DNA from: Ischnura elegans
Taxonomy: Eukaryota; Arthropoda; Insecta; Odonata; Coenagrionidae
Length of the DNA stretch: 64,000 bases
Reading direction: 5' to 3'
NCBI RefSeq assembly: GCF_921293095.1
Contig: NC_060249.1
Span: 73,543,907-73,607,906 of the forward strand
Below are positions 50,454-63,464 of this stretch, piece after piece. Each line of letters starts with the position of its first letter. The stretch's first letter is position 1. Under the pieces are notes generated by a model, which was not told where the DNA came from, ran no database searches, and worked only from the letters and a program-made list of their open reading frames with translations. The position numbers and the translations under genes were made by a program.

Positions 50454-50634
50454 ACCATGCTTAAATCTTACCTACAACTTGAACAACCATGGCAACCAAT
50501 TATGCAACGATAATGTATTTTACGAGGGAAAAATTTACAATTTAATTCACAAACAAGGATCCCAGGATCAAAACTGAGGGGGGGGGGGGGGCAAGCCATG
50601 GTTGTTCAAGTTGTAGGTAAGATTTAAGCATGGT
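50454..50634. repeat. Perfect 40-bp inverted repeat
   Basis: 50454-50493 and 50595-50634 are exact reverse complements. The 101-base spacer contains a run of more than ten G. The tRNA-Gly-like segment abuts the left arm. Confidence 0.92.
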
Positions 50635-51681
50635 AGAGGTGAATAAATTAACATTTTAAGAAAACTGTAACAGCTCTTTATTAATTTTTAAAATTATTTT
50701 CTTAAAAAAATATTATTTTCCTTAAAGATATTTGCATTTTTGCTCCTAGGGGGGGCAGCTGCCCCCTCCTGCCCCTCGCTGGGTATACCCATGTTCACAA
50801 ATATGGATGTTAGATATCCTGCCAGGAAAGAGATCACCTCTCTTTTGGGAACCATCACGAAATATATTGTATAAGTATTACGAATCATAAATGTTGATTC
50901 ACGAGCGTACGCGAGAAAGACCAGTTTTTTTACAGAAAAATTTTTCATAGACGAAATATTTTTAATGGGATGAAAATCAATCTCAACAAAACACCGTCTC
51001 TACATTGTTACATTACGTACTAATCTAATGAGTGATGTAAAGATAAAATTTATTTGCCAATCGAATAAAAAAATCCTAAACTGCTACAAATGAGGGTTTT
51101 CACCATTCAGGGTATGGGTGTGCATAAAATTCTGCTCATCCGATGCCTGGAAAACCTAAACCCTATAGGCTACGACTTCTAGGATTTCAGGAAAAAGACT
51201 GGGACAGAATCGTCAGATTGCATTAAAAAAAAAAAACTAGCAGGTCACCCGGCGTTACTCGGGGAGGATAGTACCCAGAGATATGGAAAACTTGGCATTC
51301 ATTATCATGAAGGATTTTTCTGTTTTCTCTTTGAGCGTGTCAAGAGATGTGTCTACCCGGCAGGATGTCCAACCGTAGAACTGGTATGACGTGACGAGAA
51401 AACGACGCAAATGACGCATCGCACGTAACCAAAAGTAGCACTACAAGGTTTGGGAGCATGAGGTGCTCATATGTACCATCTTAAGTCGCAGTGAAGCCGT
51501 ATGGAAACGCATAGCGGACAGTCAAACATATATTGTTTTTTCTATGCATAGAAGATACAAGGTGGAGAAAAATTGTGTTAAGAAATTTTAACCCAGGATA
51601 ACTGATGCCAGTAGGAACCAAAATTAACAATGATATTTAGCTCGGAAACGCACAATTTGTAACAGAAACTTCGCACAAGCG

Positions 51682-51831
51682 CTCTTATTGGCCGCGAGTT
51701 TGCCCTGTAACCGCGCTACCACTGTGATAGCGAGCTGCTTTGAATATATAGCAATCTCCGGCAGGCAGAGCATTCAAGATCTTCAGTTGTCAGAGCACCC
51801 AGTAACAGGGCTAACTCGCGGCCAATCGGAG
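51682..51831. repeat. Inverted repeat of about 30-bp arms, foldback family
   Basis: CTTATTGGCCGCGAGTTTGC (left) pairs with the complement ending CTAACTCGCGGCCAATCGG (right). A related right arm (CAACCTCGCGGCCAATCGG) recurs at about 52604-52637, so this is a dispersed family. Confidence 0.7.
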
Positions 51832-52226
51832 TTCTTGATACAAAGTTTTTGTAGGAAAGAAGCAAATTTCATTTTCATGAAAATTTCATAAAATATCTTC
51901 ATTATTCAGATTTTTAAACATACTTATTGACCAAAATTTACTAACCCACTCTTAACTGATTGTGAGTGGTAGTCCGTCACACGGTATCTTGGTTTACTAT
52001 CCAAGATACCTCATACTTATTGTGATTTTTCACAATATGTTTTATTGAACCACCAATTCATTGCTTTCGTTATGGCCTTAAGTCCGGTAAATATCCTGTT
52101 TATTTATACTTCATTCATCAGCCAATTAATTTCGAGGATTTTTGATTGATACTATCATAATAATAACCGCTTTTCTAAAGTATATTAAGATAGGTTTCAG
52201 CCATTATTTAGCTTAATAATGGAAAT

Positions 52227-52479
52227 CAGTGGGGTAGCCAGGAATTTTATTCGGGGGGGATCCAAAATCAGGGGGAAAATTTAGAAAATCAGGGTACAAA
52301 GTAGAGGGTTTTAACCTAAAATCAACACTTTTCATCATCAAAAAACTTCATTTCTCAAAGAAATATTTGATAACTTCATGATTTTTCGATATTTTGTTTC
52401 TTTTATGAAGTCAATTGATTGTGTTTTTATATTTCGGGGGGGTCCGGACTCCCGTACTTCCCCCTTCGCTACGCCACTG
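52227..52479. mobile_element. hAT-like MITE, family B copy 2
   Basis: It starts CAGTGGGGTAGCCAGGAATT and ends CTTCGCTACGCCACTG. The flanking 8-mers ATGGAAAT and ATGGTAAT match at 7 of 8 positions. Clearly related to the copy at 47295-47553. Confidence 0.8.
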
Positions 52480-52639
52480 ATGGTAATGGTTTGCTGCAAC
52501 TTAGATCGGCTCGCTAGCTCAATGTAAGCGCGCCAAACTTCGAGGATATATTGCGATGTCCAGCAGGCAAAACAGTCGAAGTCATGAGTTGTTCGTATCA
52601 ACCGGCAACAGGGCAACCTCGCGGCCAATCGGAGCGCCT

Positions 52640-54214
52640 ATTTGAATTCTATTCTCTTCCCCACCTTGCCACGCATATAACTTTCTATCTTCAGAAAAAA
52701 ATCATTGTGATATTCAGGATTAAATGCCAAATTTATAAAATGCAAGGTGCCGCTTTGATGGGAAAATCTGATCTGATTGTCTACATAAACTTGATGTATA
52801 TGTCTTTGGTCTTTCAGACAATATAGCGAGCTTGGCGTTGCAAAACTTCCATTTCACGTACACAAAAAATCAGCGGTCTTTTTAAAATCCTATTTTCCAT
52901 AACGTATATTTTCAGTGTGAATCGCAAGGTCATTTCTATTTTCTCACTAAAAAGTCGTAGCTTTTTTGTTAGTTTCCTTCGGTTATTCTTCATGCTGAAC
53001 TTGCTACGCTAGCATTCTAATAGTATCCTGAACATCATTTATAGCCTCTCTATTACACGCAAGTTTTATAAATTACTTCTGCGAATGAATGCAGGTTATT
53101 AGATGAAAAATCTAACTCTGGTTCCTGGAAAATCTAATACAGTTCATGACATGGACAATTGAACTCTGTTAATTTTATCCTTTTCCATCAAGGAAATAAA
53201 AAAAACAATTTTTCTGATTGTATTCGCTTTGTTAACAGTTTTTTATTACGCTAATGAACATGAGAGCAGTAAATAACATTAGTAATATATTTTAAATATT
53301 AACAGATCAACATAATATTAGCATTAAAAACCTTTGCTGGCTCAAAATACCATTTGTTGGAGATATAATGTCACAGTAACTGCAATGGAAGATGGCACAT
53401 CTTTGAATTTTTTGATAGCTTATACGTTTATTACAGAAAAAAGTATATTGTTCCATTATGCTCTCTCTGTCTCATTTATGTGGAATCGTAAAATTCTAAG
53501 TATTTAATTATAAATTTACAAGTTTTCTTTGAAATGAAATGGTGATCGACGTCTTAAAATTTCCCCCGTGAAATTATGCACGTTATCTACATAGATAGGT
53601 TTTAATCTCGCATTCCGTGCATTATCAATCGGTATGTGCATCGACATTTAATGGCAGATAATGTCGAATGATAAGCGCACGTAACTTGGCCGATTTTTAT
53701 AAACATAACTCAACATCTACCTTTGCCACCCTTGTTGTGACTTCGAATAAGTTTCGCACAGAAATTGCGGGTGTAATGGTAAAGTGTTTCATTTGCAAGG
53801 AAATGGTGTTGTAAGTTCCTTAAAATATTGTGTGAACGGAATCGAAAACTCGGCTATTGACCAGGAGAAGGATATCTCATCGTCAGACCACTGTGCGCTG
53901 CCGGTATTTTCGATTTTCGGCACCGTGACTAATTTCTGCATTAGACTCAGAACTCTTTATGTGTCAGTGCGTTCGCCTATTGAATGTCGTGTCCCTGATT
54001 TCTTATCCCGTGAACATGTTCTGGCGTTTCGTAGCTGAGCCGTACTCAGTTGGTGTTTTGGTTCAATATAGTGTGGAATGTGAGCTATACCGTGGTGGAT
54101 ATCGTCCGTATTAAGTTATTGTGTAAGTGATTGTTGTGTGGTGCAAATTTAATGAGATATTATTGTGATGAGATGATGTGAGGATAATTTCAAAGAAAAC
54201 TTTCATCCGGCGCA
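52640..54214. other. Intergenic AT-rich DNA and probable 5' UTR of the right-edge gene
   Basis: No repeat or gene is recognised in most of it. The last few hundred bases are presumably 5' UTR and promoter of the gene starting at 54215. Short open frames here are not convincing. Confidence 0.4.
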
Positions 54215-54221
54215 ATGTGCG
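54215..54221 (+). CDS. First coding exon of unknown right-edge gene (ATGTGCG)
   Basis: The ATG at 54215 has an in-frame TAA at 54185 and is followed after seven bases by the strong donor GTAAGTAG. The exon would contribute Met-Cys and one base. That phase fits the only frame that stays open in the GC-rich exon at 63465. Linking them is inference from phase and from the absence of a better start; an additional exon in between cannot be excluded. Confidence 0.5.
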
Positions 54222-56886
54222 GTAAGTAGTAGAGTACAGAATACCTCTGATATACAGTCAGCTATGTCTATAGGTATTATTTACCAATTTTTAGATTTCA
54301 CCGTTATTACATATCCTATCGCCTTTCATCATGTTCAGATTTTCCAAGGTGAAGGGCGAGGGCTGAGTCCATGGTGTTAGTGTTAAATTTGTGCAATGCC
54401 ACATTGCACTCTCAAGTGGCAAGTGTTTAAACATTGAATTCGCAACCCTCGCCTTTGGGATGTTGTGTAAATCTGCCAATACGTGGTGCGCTTTCCGTTT
54501 CTCGTCTCTGGTGCCATAACCCCTTCAAATTGGTCATATGCCAATGAGTAGAGGATCAGCTGTGGGCTGCTAGTTGGGCGGCTTTTATGTGGAAATTCGT
54601 CAACCGGTATTTTCCTTCTTCTGAGAAACGTGCTCCTTGGAATTTGAAGAGAGCCTCCGCTTTCATTGTCGTCATGAACTAGCTACAGTGTATGTGATTT
54701 ATAAAATTGGATTCGATGATACTTTGTAGCAGAAGTCAATAAGCACTCGAGAATATAATAGATAATATTATATGATATATACAATGTTAATCGAAATACA
54801 TGCAATGTATGGGATATGAAACGCGACCAACGGGGTAGGCAGCCACAGCATTTTTCAGCACACGAACACATCCTCTTAAACTAGAAATTCGAAAAGAATG
54901 ATTTCATATTATTCATTTCATTCGAGTGTTATTTATGGAAATGCATTCTACGAATAATTAAATGAAACGTAACGAGGTGAGTGGCAAAATGTTTGTATCA
55001 CCGTCATTATAAACGGATTTTACAAACTCGATGATATATGGTGCACCCTTAGCCTTAATTGAACGCATGAATTGGTTACAGTAATCGGTTGAATAGATGG
55101 TAGTGGTTGTATGAATAATTTGTGGAAATGTGCTTGGAATTAATGAAAAAGAGAGATGGATAGGCGTAAGATGAAGGTACTTTTTTACACAAATTTACTG
55201 ATAAACTTAAACGCGTTTCGACGGTTAAATCATTTTCAACTACACTATGAAATTGTTGAAATCAGGAGCTGTATTTATACAGTTCGGATTAGTGGAGGTG
55301 GGAAGGGGGAGGGGAAGGTTGAGGAAAGAGGGGAGATGTGTCATTGGGTAGTGCACTTGGGGAATGGGATGGCAAGGAGTGAGGAGTGGCCCCTGAATGT
55401 TTGTTCCAAGGGAACTGCATTGAGGAGGCTCAATTCCATCCCGCAGAAGGCTGATTTCTGCTGCCACTTCGGTCACATTTTAATGGGGTTTAAAAAATTG
55501 TCCGCGGCGCGGTGATGAGTGCAATGCGATCCACTTTCTTCCAATATTTTTCAGTATTTTGCAATTGCGAGGAATAGAATTTAGAAGTTTTGAATTTGGT
55601 AAATCACACCACCATGTAAATGCATTTCGGTTGACACCCCTAATTATACCTCATTTCCCCGTGAAACTCGGATCAATTGGTTCGTCATCGACGGGAGTGG
55701 CGACTTTTGTAAACCCACTTAAATGCGCGGTAGTTTACAACACATTTAGAAGCCGACTTGAGTAATCCTCTTTTGTAATATTCGCAGTTTGTTCGTTCAT
55801 TGAGGATATACCTCCTTGCATAATTTCCAATTTTTCCAGTGCATCCAGTCTTCAGCCTTTCCTTTCCAAGTGGACGATCTCCGGGTGCAAATCACAAGAA
55901 CGTTTCTCTTCAAGATGTTTCGCCACGAGAGAGGTGGTCTCTCTCTTTTTTTTCAATTTGTTCATAGAGCAACGGATATGTTATTGTGTGGAAATTGTTT
56001 CTTTCATTCGCTCAAGTTTAATGGTCCGCATGGCCGTCGTCAGAGGGGTGTCGAAGGGTTCAAACCCCCCCCCGGATTGTTGTTTTGGGAAGATCGGTCT
56101 TAGGTGTACCCCCTCCAAGTGAACCTCCCACAGAAAATGCTATTTGGCTACAACCTTGCAACATAACGAGCTACGAACTGGTATATTTTAGCACCTAAAT
56201 AAAATAATACTGATACTTTTTTGTGCTAAAATACCCTCTTAGTAAGGGTACTCCATACGAACTTCCTTGTAACTTTCAGTAATTGCGTTCATGTACGCAC
56301 TTGTTTGGATACATGTAATGTGTTACAATGGCCTTGAGGGTACTTTTTCGCGATGTATACTAATGAACAAAAGTGTACTCTCTGAGCAAAAAAGTTGCAT
56401 ATTTGGGTGGATTCGGAAATAGTTTTCGCGTGCACTTAGAAAATGCTTAGGACGAGTCCTGTTCATATCACGCTAATTGTTTTAAAAATGTAATCTCTCA
56501 AAAAATGCGTCAAAATTGCATTAAGACACCCCTCAAGAATCGCAGATCGCGACCAAACTCCCAAACAAGTGAATCAGTCATAACACGTACCCAATGCCTA
56601 TTTAAATTACTTAATTACATACTTTTTATTCTTTTATATTGTTTTTTATTTTTAATGCTCTCATAATCGGCTGTTTGGAGTTATATCCCTATTTTTTTAT
56701 TTGGAGCTAAAATATAATCTTTAAATGGGAACTCAATACGAACATCATTTCAGTTGACGTCTCTCATTGCGATGCATTTGATGCTTTCCTCGGTAATGGC
56801 TCTGGTGAATTTTTCTTGCGTTTCACATCTGACTAAATTGTGCTGGGTGGTCAAGGCTTCGTTGAAATACGGAGGCGCTTCCTTAA
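54222..56886. other. Intron 1 of right-edge gene, left part
   Basis: Inferred intron. It contains a GCGTTTCGACGGTTAAATCA segment (about 55212) resembling the 33.6-kb palindrome, and a G/C-run fragment near 56040. No exon is recognised; the open frame at 55156-55515 crosses the repeat-like segment and has no family features. Confidence 0.4.
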
Positions 56887-57049
56887 CCCATTATTCCCCA
56901 GACGGCACATAGGGCTTTTAACTCCGGTTATTTCGTATTTTACGGTTAATTATGGCCTAATTAAGATTAATTTTTGGACAAAATTATTATATCCAGCATA
57001 ATATATGATTTGCGTAATGTTGCGTTTACGCAACGCTGGGAAAACTCCG

Positions 57050-58680
57050 GCAAATAAAAGCAAAAAAAAAAATTTGAAAACTTAGGTTGCATATTTTATT
57101 TTTAATCGTCTTTTCTGATGTAATGTTCAATAATATGCTGCTCGGAATTAAACGTAGCGCTTTGAACAACAGAATTATCCTTGATTTGCAAATTTGACAT
57201 CTTTGCCGGGAATTATATGAAGCCTGCGGAAGAAATGCCGTATTCTCCCTTGACGGGCATGCTGCGGTTAACCCCACATACATGTTATTTTTCCTAAGGT
57301 GTCCCGCATGTGGACACCGATGTTTATGCCAAATGTCATCAGCCATTGTATTGGAAACGATTTCTAGTCTCAGTAAAGTTTTACGATCTCGGACCGAAAT
57401 TCTAACTGAGGAATTGCTTTGCCCGTGACTTTGGCGTAAAATCACCACGTATTCACCACTGCACTGTCAACCCCTTTTTGGAATAGAGGCCACCTCCATT
57501 TTTTGCTCATAAAATAGATACGATAACATACAACATAATTATTGAGAAAATCTATCCCTCCCATTCCCTGATTGTAATCGTTGATGATATTTCGATTTTC
57601 TACGGGAGTCTCCGGGAATATCTTTTCGTCCTTACTATGGGTACCATATTCCCATAATTTAAAGCAACAGCGATGACACAGTTATCCTGCCATCGCACTA
57701 AGAGAATAATTTTTGACCTGTCAAACGAATAGTAGAAATCCCCGTTAGGTTTTTTTATCAAATCTCTCGAAGACATGAGTGCGCAGTTTTCCGTTCGATT
57801 TCCTCTTGCTTTCCCGTTGAAAAATAACAATTAGTTACTAATTACTAGTAACTCTTATTAGTACTAAGTACTAATAAGAGTTACTAATAGATTGTAACTG
57901 ATGAAGAAATTATCAAAATACTTGGCAAGAATTTTCGGAGACTAACAAAAAAATTCAGTAAATTTATTACAACCCTTTCTTCTAGTGAACTTACAAAACC
58001 TAGGCATATCACTTTCAAGTTCCACCTCTTCATATGGCAAAAATTCATATAGATAGTCTGTAGATGAGGCCAGACACCACAATGTATAACCTACTCTAAA
58101 TTGTTCCCCACGAATGAACATTTTAGCTGTGTGCCACCTGAAATATGGAACCATTTGTTAGGAAAATTCCTAACTGAATGGAATTTTGGTTAAGTCTATT
58201 GAGAAAAAGTCCAACATTCAAAAATGTATCACTTTGTGTAGTTGAGAATTATCAGAGAGCTGTCGATATTTATTTAATTCATCAAACCAAATCCTCGTCA
58301 TAAATTGCCTCACAATTGCGACAGACATCTCATGGCTTGTCCAGTACAACTTAGTGCGTGGTAATATATAATACCCCGACAACATTACCATTCCAATTAT
58401 TTTTTTATTTCTGCCTCACTCTGAGTAAATCTATGGTTATTTATCTCCTCAGCGTAATTATTGAGTAGCTTAAAATTACTTCAATTAATTTTCCACTGAG
58501 AAATAAGTGACGGAGCTCATATGGTGAGTGGCCTCCATACTGACAATGAGTAATAAGTGTTTCTATTCCCTTTTTCACACTGAAACTCGGGACTCCTACG
58601 GAGGTAGATTCTATTTTTTCACATTTAGATGAACCGCTGTTTGTTCTCTGCATCTTTTACCTGGGTGTGCACGTTTACTG
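57050..58680 (-). pseudogene. piggyBac transposase (PGBD-like) relic
   Basis: Segments in order on the minus strand: SPYELRHLFLSGKLIEVIL (N-terminal DDE_Tnp_1_7 region), MVPYFRWHTAKMFIRGEQFR with GYTLWCLASSTDYLYEFLPY (catalytic core), ENCALMSSRDLIKKPNGDF with ILLVRWQDNCVIAVA, then INDYNQGMGGIDFLNNYVVC, RIYFMSKKWRWPLF, VDSAVVNTW*FYAK and finally QRCQICKSR of the cysteine-rich C-terminus. Stops and frameshifts break the gene, and the part between the WCLASST and ENC segments is shortened. It would have catalysed excision and insertion at TTAA. Confidence 0.9.
57846..57886. repeat. 41-bp perfect palindrome in piggyBac relic
   Basis: Arms of 20 bp (TAGTAACTCTTATTAGTACT and its complement) with one central base, located between two transposase segments where coding sequence appears to be missing. 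It probably marks a secondary rearrangement. Confidence 0.85.
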
Positions 58681-59903
58681 GACGATTTTTCTTTTGATAC
58701 TGCTTGAGTAAAATATGATTTACCTTGCAGCACCTCCTGCAATATTCAAAATACTGAGAAGATGTAATCCCCATTGTAGTTCCAAATTTAATAAAATATT
58801 ATAAATCGCCTCTCCTGTCAATTTATATTCTTCAGTCACCTTCTTGACGCTTCTTATAAAGTATACGTCTGAGGCGTAGAAATAACGAATAAAATTTTCT
58901 TCAATTTTAAATCTGAAGGAAACCCCTGAATAAATTATTTAGCAAAAAGCCGAGCAAAAACTACTGCGGTATGATTGATATAATTACTAGATGAGAATTG
59001 AAGATGCATTTCAGAGGACAATTTTACTGATACGAACCCAACTGAAGCTAGATTATTAGCCTTACATCACCTAAGCGATAGAAGAAAAAATAGGTAGGTA
59101 ACTCAGGATTGCACGGAGAAAATTCCAATGAGCGACTAGAGGAAAGCTCCACCTTCCATCACAATCCTGCGCAAACTAATACGTTTCTCACCCTCTCATT
59201 CTACCACCTCTAAAACTGAATTTAACGTCTACTAAGTAATCCTTCCACTCAACGACATGGAAATGACATTGCCCTGTATCGGTTCCACGTGTGCGCGCAA
59301 CAGTTTGACTCCACGAAGTACCAGAGTGTTCCATGTAAAATTCGTACCTATGGCCATGTTGGAATTCAAGTTACCAGTCACCCTTTACTATGTAAACTCA
59401 CAGCCTGTGAGTGCCAAAAATGCATCTAAACTGCCTCCAAAAGACTACGTTGTCGATTAAAAGCCATATTGACGATTTTCGTTATGCTTTGAGACAAGCC
59501 CTCTGGTGTACCAGAGAATTCCCATCGTTGCGTAAACGCAACATTATTTACAACAACCATATTTATACCAGTAGCGATGAAAATTCGTGACAAAAATAAA
59601 CATGATGAATAAAGAAGCTTAGAACTAAGAGAAAACATTACCTCTAGCAAGATCGCCCAATAAATCTTTGTAAAAAAATATTTACAGTTTGTAGTACTTC
59701 AGCGCTTCGAAATAGGCAAATTTCGAAGTAAAATAAAAATTATTATTTTAATGAATATTTTTCCAAAAATAACTGAAAAAGAGCGAATGGTATTTCAGGA
59801 ATTCAGAAACTCTGAGAAAAAATTATCCTGAAGCAAAGGTTTTGTATAATAATTTCAATTCAATAATGTTGCGTTTACGCAACGCTGGGGATTAATGGGT
59901 TAA

Positions 59904-62900
59904 GGACGTTGACCACATAGAAATTCGTTATCGATTTTAATCCACGACTTGTTATCTCTATGAATAATTAGGATTTATCTTAGATCTAATGCTATGCTCA
60001 CTTCCAAGTACAGGGTAGTTTCTTCCGCTGGGTTTCGCAGCGTTCCTCTTAAAGTAAAGTGTCGGGCCTTAAGTGTTCAGACGCGTGTATCCACATTATG
60101 CCGAATACTTATAGGATTCATTGATGCAACCATCTCCGGGTGTGAAGTGATATGATTTCGAAATGCGCGCACTAATTCATTGGGGCTCAGGGAATTCTCT
60201 GCGTACTTGCAATAGGCCATTTACATACACTGAACAGGTTGTAGCCATATTCGAGGTTGAGGCTTTTTTGGCTGCTTAGACAACTAATTGGACTCTGATG
60301 GTAGCCCGGGAGGGCAATGATTCTCCTCTGTCAAAAATTTTGCTTTTTTTTTCTCTGACAGTTTTGTGGTCCATTCCGAGATAAGTTTCCTCCTCTGTGG
60401 GTAAGCAGCCTAATCCGGCGGATGGAGTGCTGTACTTGCTACGCCCTGCACCCGAGCAAAAACTGGGTTTCCTCTGAAATTTATCCGCAATTCAAACGCA
60501 GAATTTTATCTTGTAATAAGTACCGCAATAACCATTCCTCCACTTCCTCTATTCGTTTACTGATATGATGTCGTAGCATCAATTATTCATTAATGATAAA
60601 CAGATATATTCAAGGTGAAGCAATTTCGCCTGATAGTATAGTAATTTATTTTGTTTTGCGGTGAAACAACCTTCAATAAATATACGACTAGTTCACAATT
60701 TTAGCAGTTACCAGACTTTCCGAAAGAGAGTGGAATGATGTGCATTTGTATTTCTGCAAAGGGTATCAATATTATGATTACTCTATGCAAGAGATCAATA
60801 TTATGGATTTGAGAATGTTTTCGTGCCGAGCAATACAAATGATCTCCACGTGGTCTTTAAGGTATTAGCGAGAAACCGATCGACCGAACACTTGGTTCTG
60901 CGGCCATAAATGATATTGATTTGAGAGGAGGATACGCTGCTTCCTTTTTCGTAAAAAAAAAAATTAAAATTTAGCAGTTGACTGAGTTTTCCTTATCCAA
61001 GAAATTCAATTTTTCATTTTGGCTTGACTTATTTAGAGTAAATTTAAACCGAGGTATTGGAAAAAGAGAAAAAAATACGAGCGGTTTTGGATTACGATCG
61101 TTGTTTCGATGTGTTCAGTGTTTTCGGAGCACCTGAAAATTATTGTAGTTCCTCTCGATAAAACTGGATTTCTGGAGGATCTTTTTCGACAAGTAATGCA
61201 CACCAAGGGCATGCACGAGAATGCATGTATGCAATTGATTAAATAAAACTTCAGTGGGAAAACGTCGTGAGTAATTATCAATTCAAAAAAATAACGGAAG
61301 GCTGTGATGAGCATCTTATCGCCGGAAAGCGATTATATTGTAACATTTAAAAGCCTCTAAATAAGCTTGCTCTTTTGCACCGTTCCTTTGTTGATTGATT
61401 GACTTGCATTGATTTACGGTACGGTTCAATGTGGAAACGAATTGATGGCTCGAATACTTAAAAATGGAGGAAAAAGAGTTTTTCTTTATCTTCGGTTAGC
61501 TCCACTCCTGGTCATCACTTAGCTATATTTTTTATATTTTAATATCTAGGTAATTTCTCCGTTTATCCCCTCGTGGTAGATAAATCACCTTCCTTTCTCC
61601 ATTGCAATTATCATAATCGTTGTTTTTTCATACTTTACTTCTTCAAGGCCATGGAGGAACATATGCTTTAGTAGTATCGCCATTACTCATATCCATTAAG
61701 TAATACCTGCTTTGTGCAAATATGTTGTTCAAATTGTTTTATCTCTGTGCTTTATCCCCGTGCATGTTGGGGATATTTACAAATGTTGTTATTACGGCAG
61801 TTTCTATATTAAGACCGTGTTTTGCATCATGCAAAGTCCATGGTAACTGCAAAATAGTATATTGTTATTCGTAGCTGAGTACAGAAAGATGTGGTACAAT
61901 GCAATTGCAGGTGATGATCGTTGTATCAAGTGATATAGGTGATTTTGTTTTAATCCAAGTTATTCAAAATGCTTTTTAAGAATATTTTCTTGAGACATCA
62001 GAAAGAATATAATGATATACAAGCAATTGTATATTGAGATGGAAATAACACTTCTGTGACATTTTTAGAGAGTTCTTGACGGCATTGGTATCCGTAAATA
62101 GTATTCCTCTAACTCCCATTAAGTTTTCATTTCTGACAAAAACGCTATTCATTCTTTAACATTTAATGGAGATCGAAGAATAAAGGGAGGTGTCGGGCAA
62201 TACTTCAAGAATATGGCGTAGATACGGAAAGGATATGGATCCGTGAGGCGCGCCTTTGTGAGAAAGGGGTAGACCGGTGTAAGGAGAGTAAAGTAAGGTA
62301 CATTTTAGATAAAAAAATTATGATTCAGTTTTTAGGAGAAAATATGTTGCTGGATGGGTGGATTATACATGGCTATTGTTGATTGGTTGTTTCATTTATT
62401 TTAGGATAATATTTATTCATTAGCGAGAACCATGTGTTAATATCGACCTCAAAACGTCCCTTATATATTTTCCGAGTGGCAGCACTCCATATTGGCAATG
62501 AGTGCATAATGTCAAATTAGGGGAAGATCAATTATGAGGTCCTTAATTATATAAGGATCCTTCCATTGAGCAATTCGGCCTCCAGTATTCCTTGACCTTT
62601 TTGTAGTAAACATTGTCATCTCCGGATATGCTTTGGTGACTCAATACTCGTGAATAATTTTCTGTTTCGGATGACTCATGCTAACGTGACCCTTTCTTAT
62701 GGTAGGATGGGGGGTTTAAAAAAAAAAACCTGATAAATTGATATCTGACTATCAGTTTTTCCTGGGCTCAATATTTCAACGAATACGGGCAGGCAAACCC
62801 AATAAACGTATTTCGTTTTTGTTATCAGGAATCACGAACATTCATGCAGACTATCTGACATCGCTAACGCCACAATGAAACTATTAAAGGTGATACCACC

Positions 62901-63464
62901 AACTTGCATGCTTAGCAAATCGCGTGCTTGTAACTGCTCTCTCCGACTAGTATCACTTTTCCTTTCATCTCCATGGCTACCTTGACATTGCCTAGGTATC
63001 ACGGAGCAGAAACAGCACGGGAAACGCCCCCATCTTCATATATCGTAAATAGAGGTTCAAGGGAACTCGTATAGGTGTCAGAAAAAGCTCAGATGCATTT
63101 CGGGGAGTACTTGCACTTTTCCGAATCGACAAGATGAGTAACACACGGACATATATATGCTCCCATTTTTTTATCCCTCCTTTTTTTCGTCTCCCCCACC
63201 CTTTGAAAATAAGTTCACCCCAGTCCCTTTTCGAGTAGTAAATCCACTTCACAACTGGAAATGATTCACGACTGCAATTACGCTAAGTAAAATACGGATG
63301 ACCTGTGGACTTGCTATTCTGAATTAATTCCTTTGACGTAAATTGAAAACGAATATATACTCCATTTAGAAAAGAGTAAGATTGTAACTTGGGTGTATAA
63401 AATCCACGTTCCAGCCTCGCACTGTTCTCACTATATCGATCCGATGTTCCCTCCCTCCTTGCAG
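59904..63464. other. Intron 1 of right-edge gene, right part
   Basis: 3.6 kb of AT-rich sequence. I see no exon, no known repeat and no structured RNA in it. Confidence 0.4.

Larger units (their letters stand above)
56887..59899. mobile_element. piggyBac-like transposon, 3.0 kb, inactive
   Basis: TTAA flanks both ends (56883-56886 and 59900-59903). The termini CCCATTATTCCCCAG and CTGGGGATTAATGGG are inverted. A 16-bp GTTGCGTTTACGCAAC motif recurs at 57019, 59868 and, as its complement, 59527, as subterminal repeats. Inside is a broken minus-strand transposase. TTAA target sites and CCC ends are diagnostic of piggyBac. Confidence 0.92.

Noticed and set aside
59257..59460. 67-codon plus-strand frame in the piggyBac relic
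   Set aside because: It is on the strand opposite to the transposase, with no family resemblance, in the non-coding part of the element.
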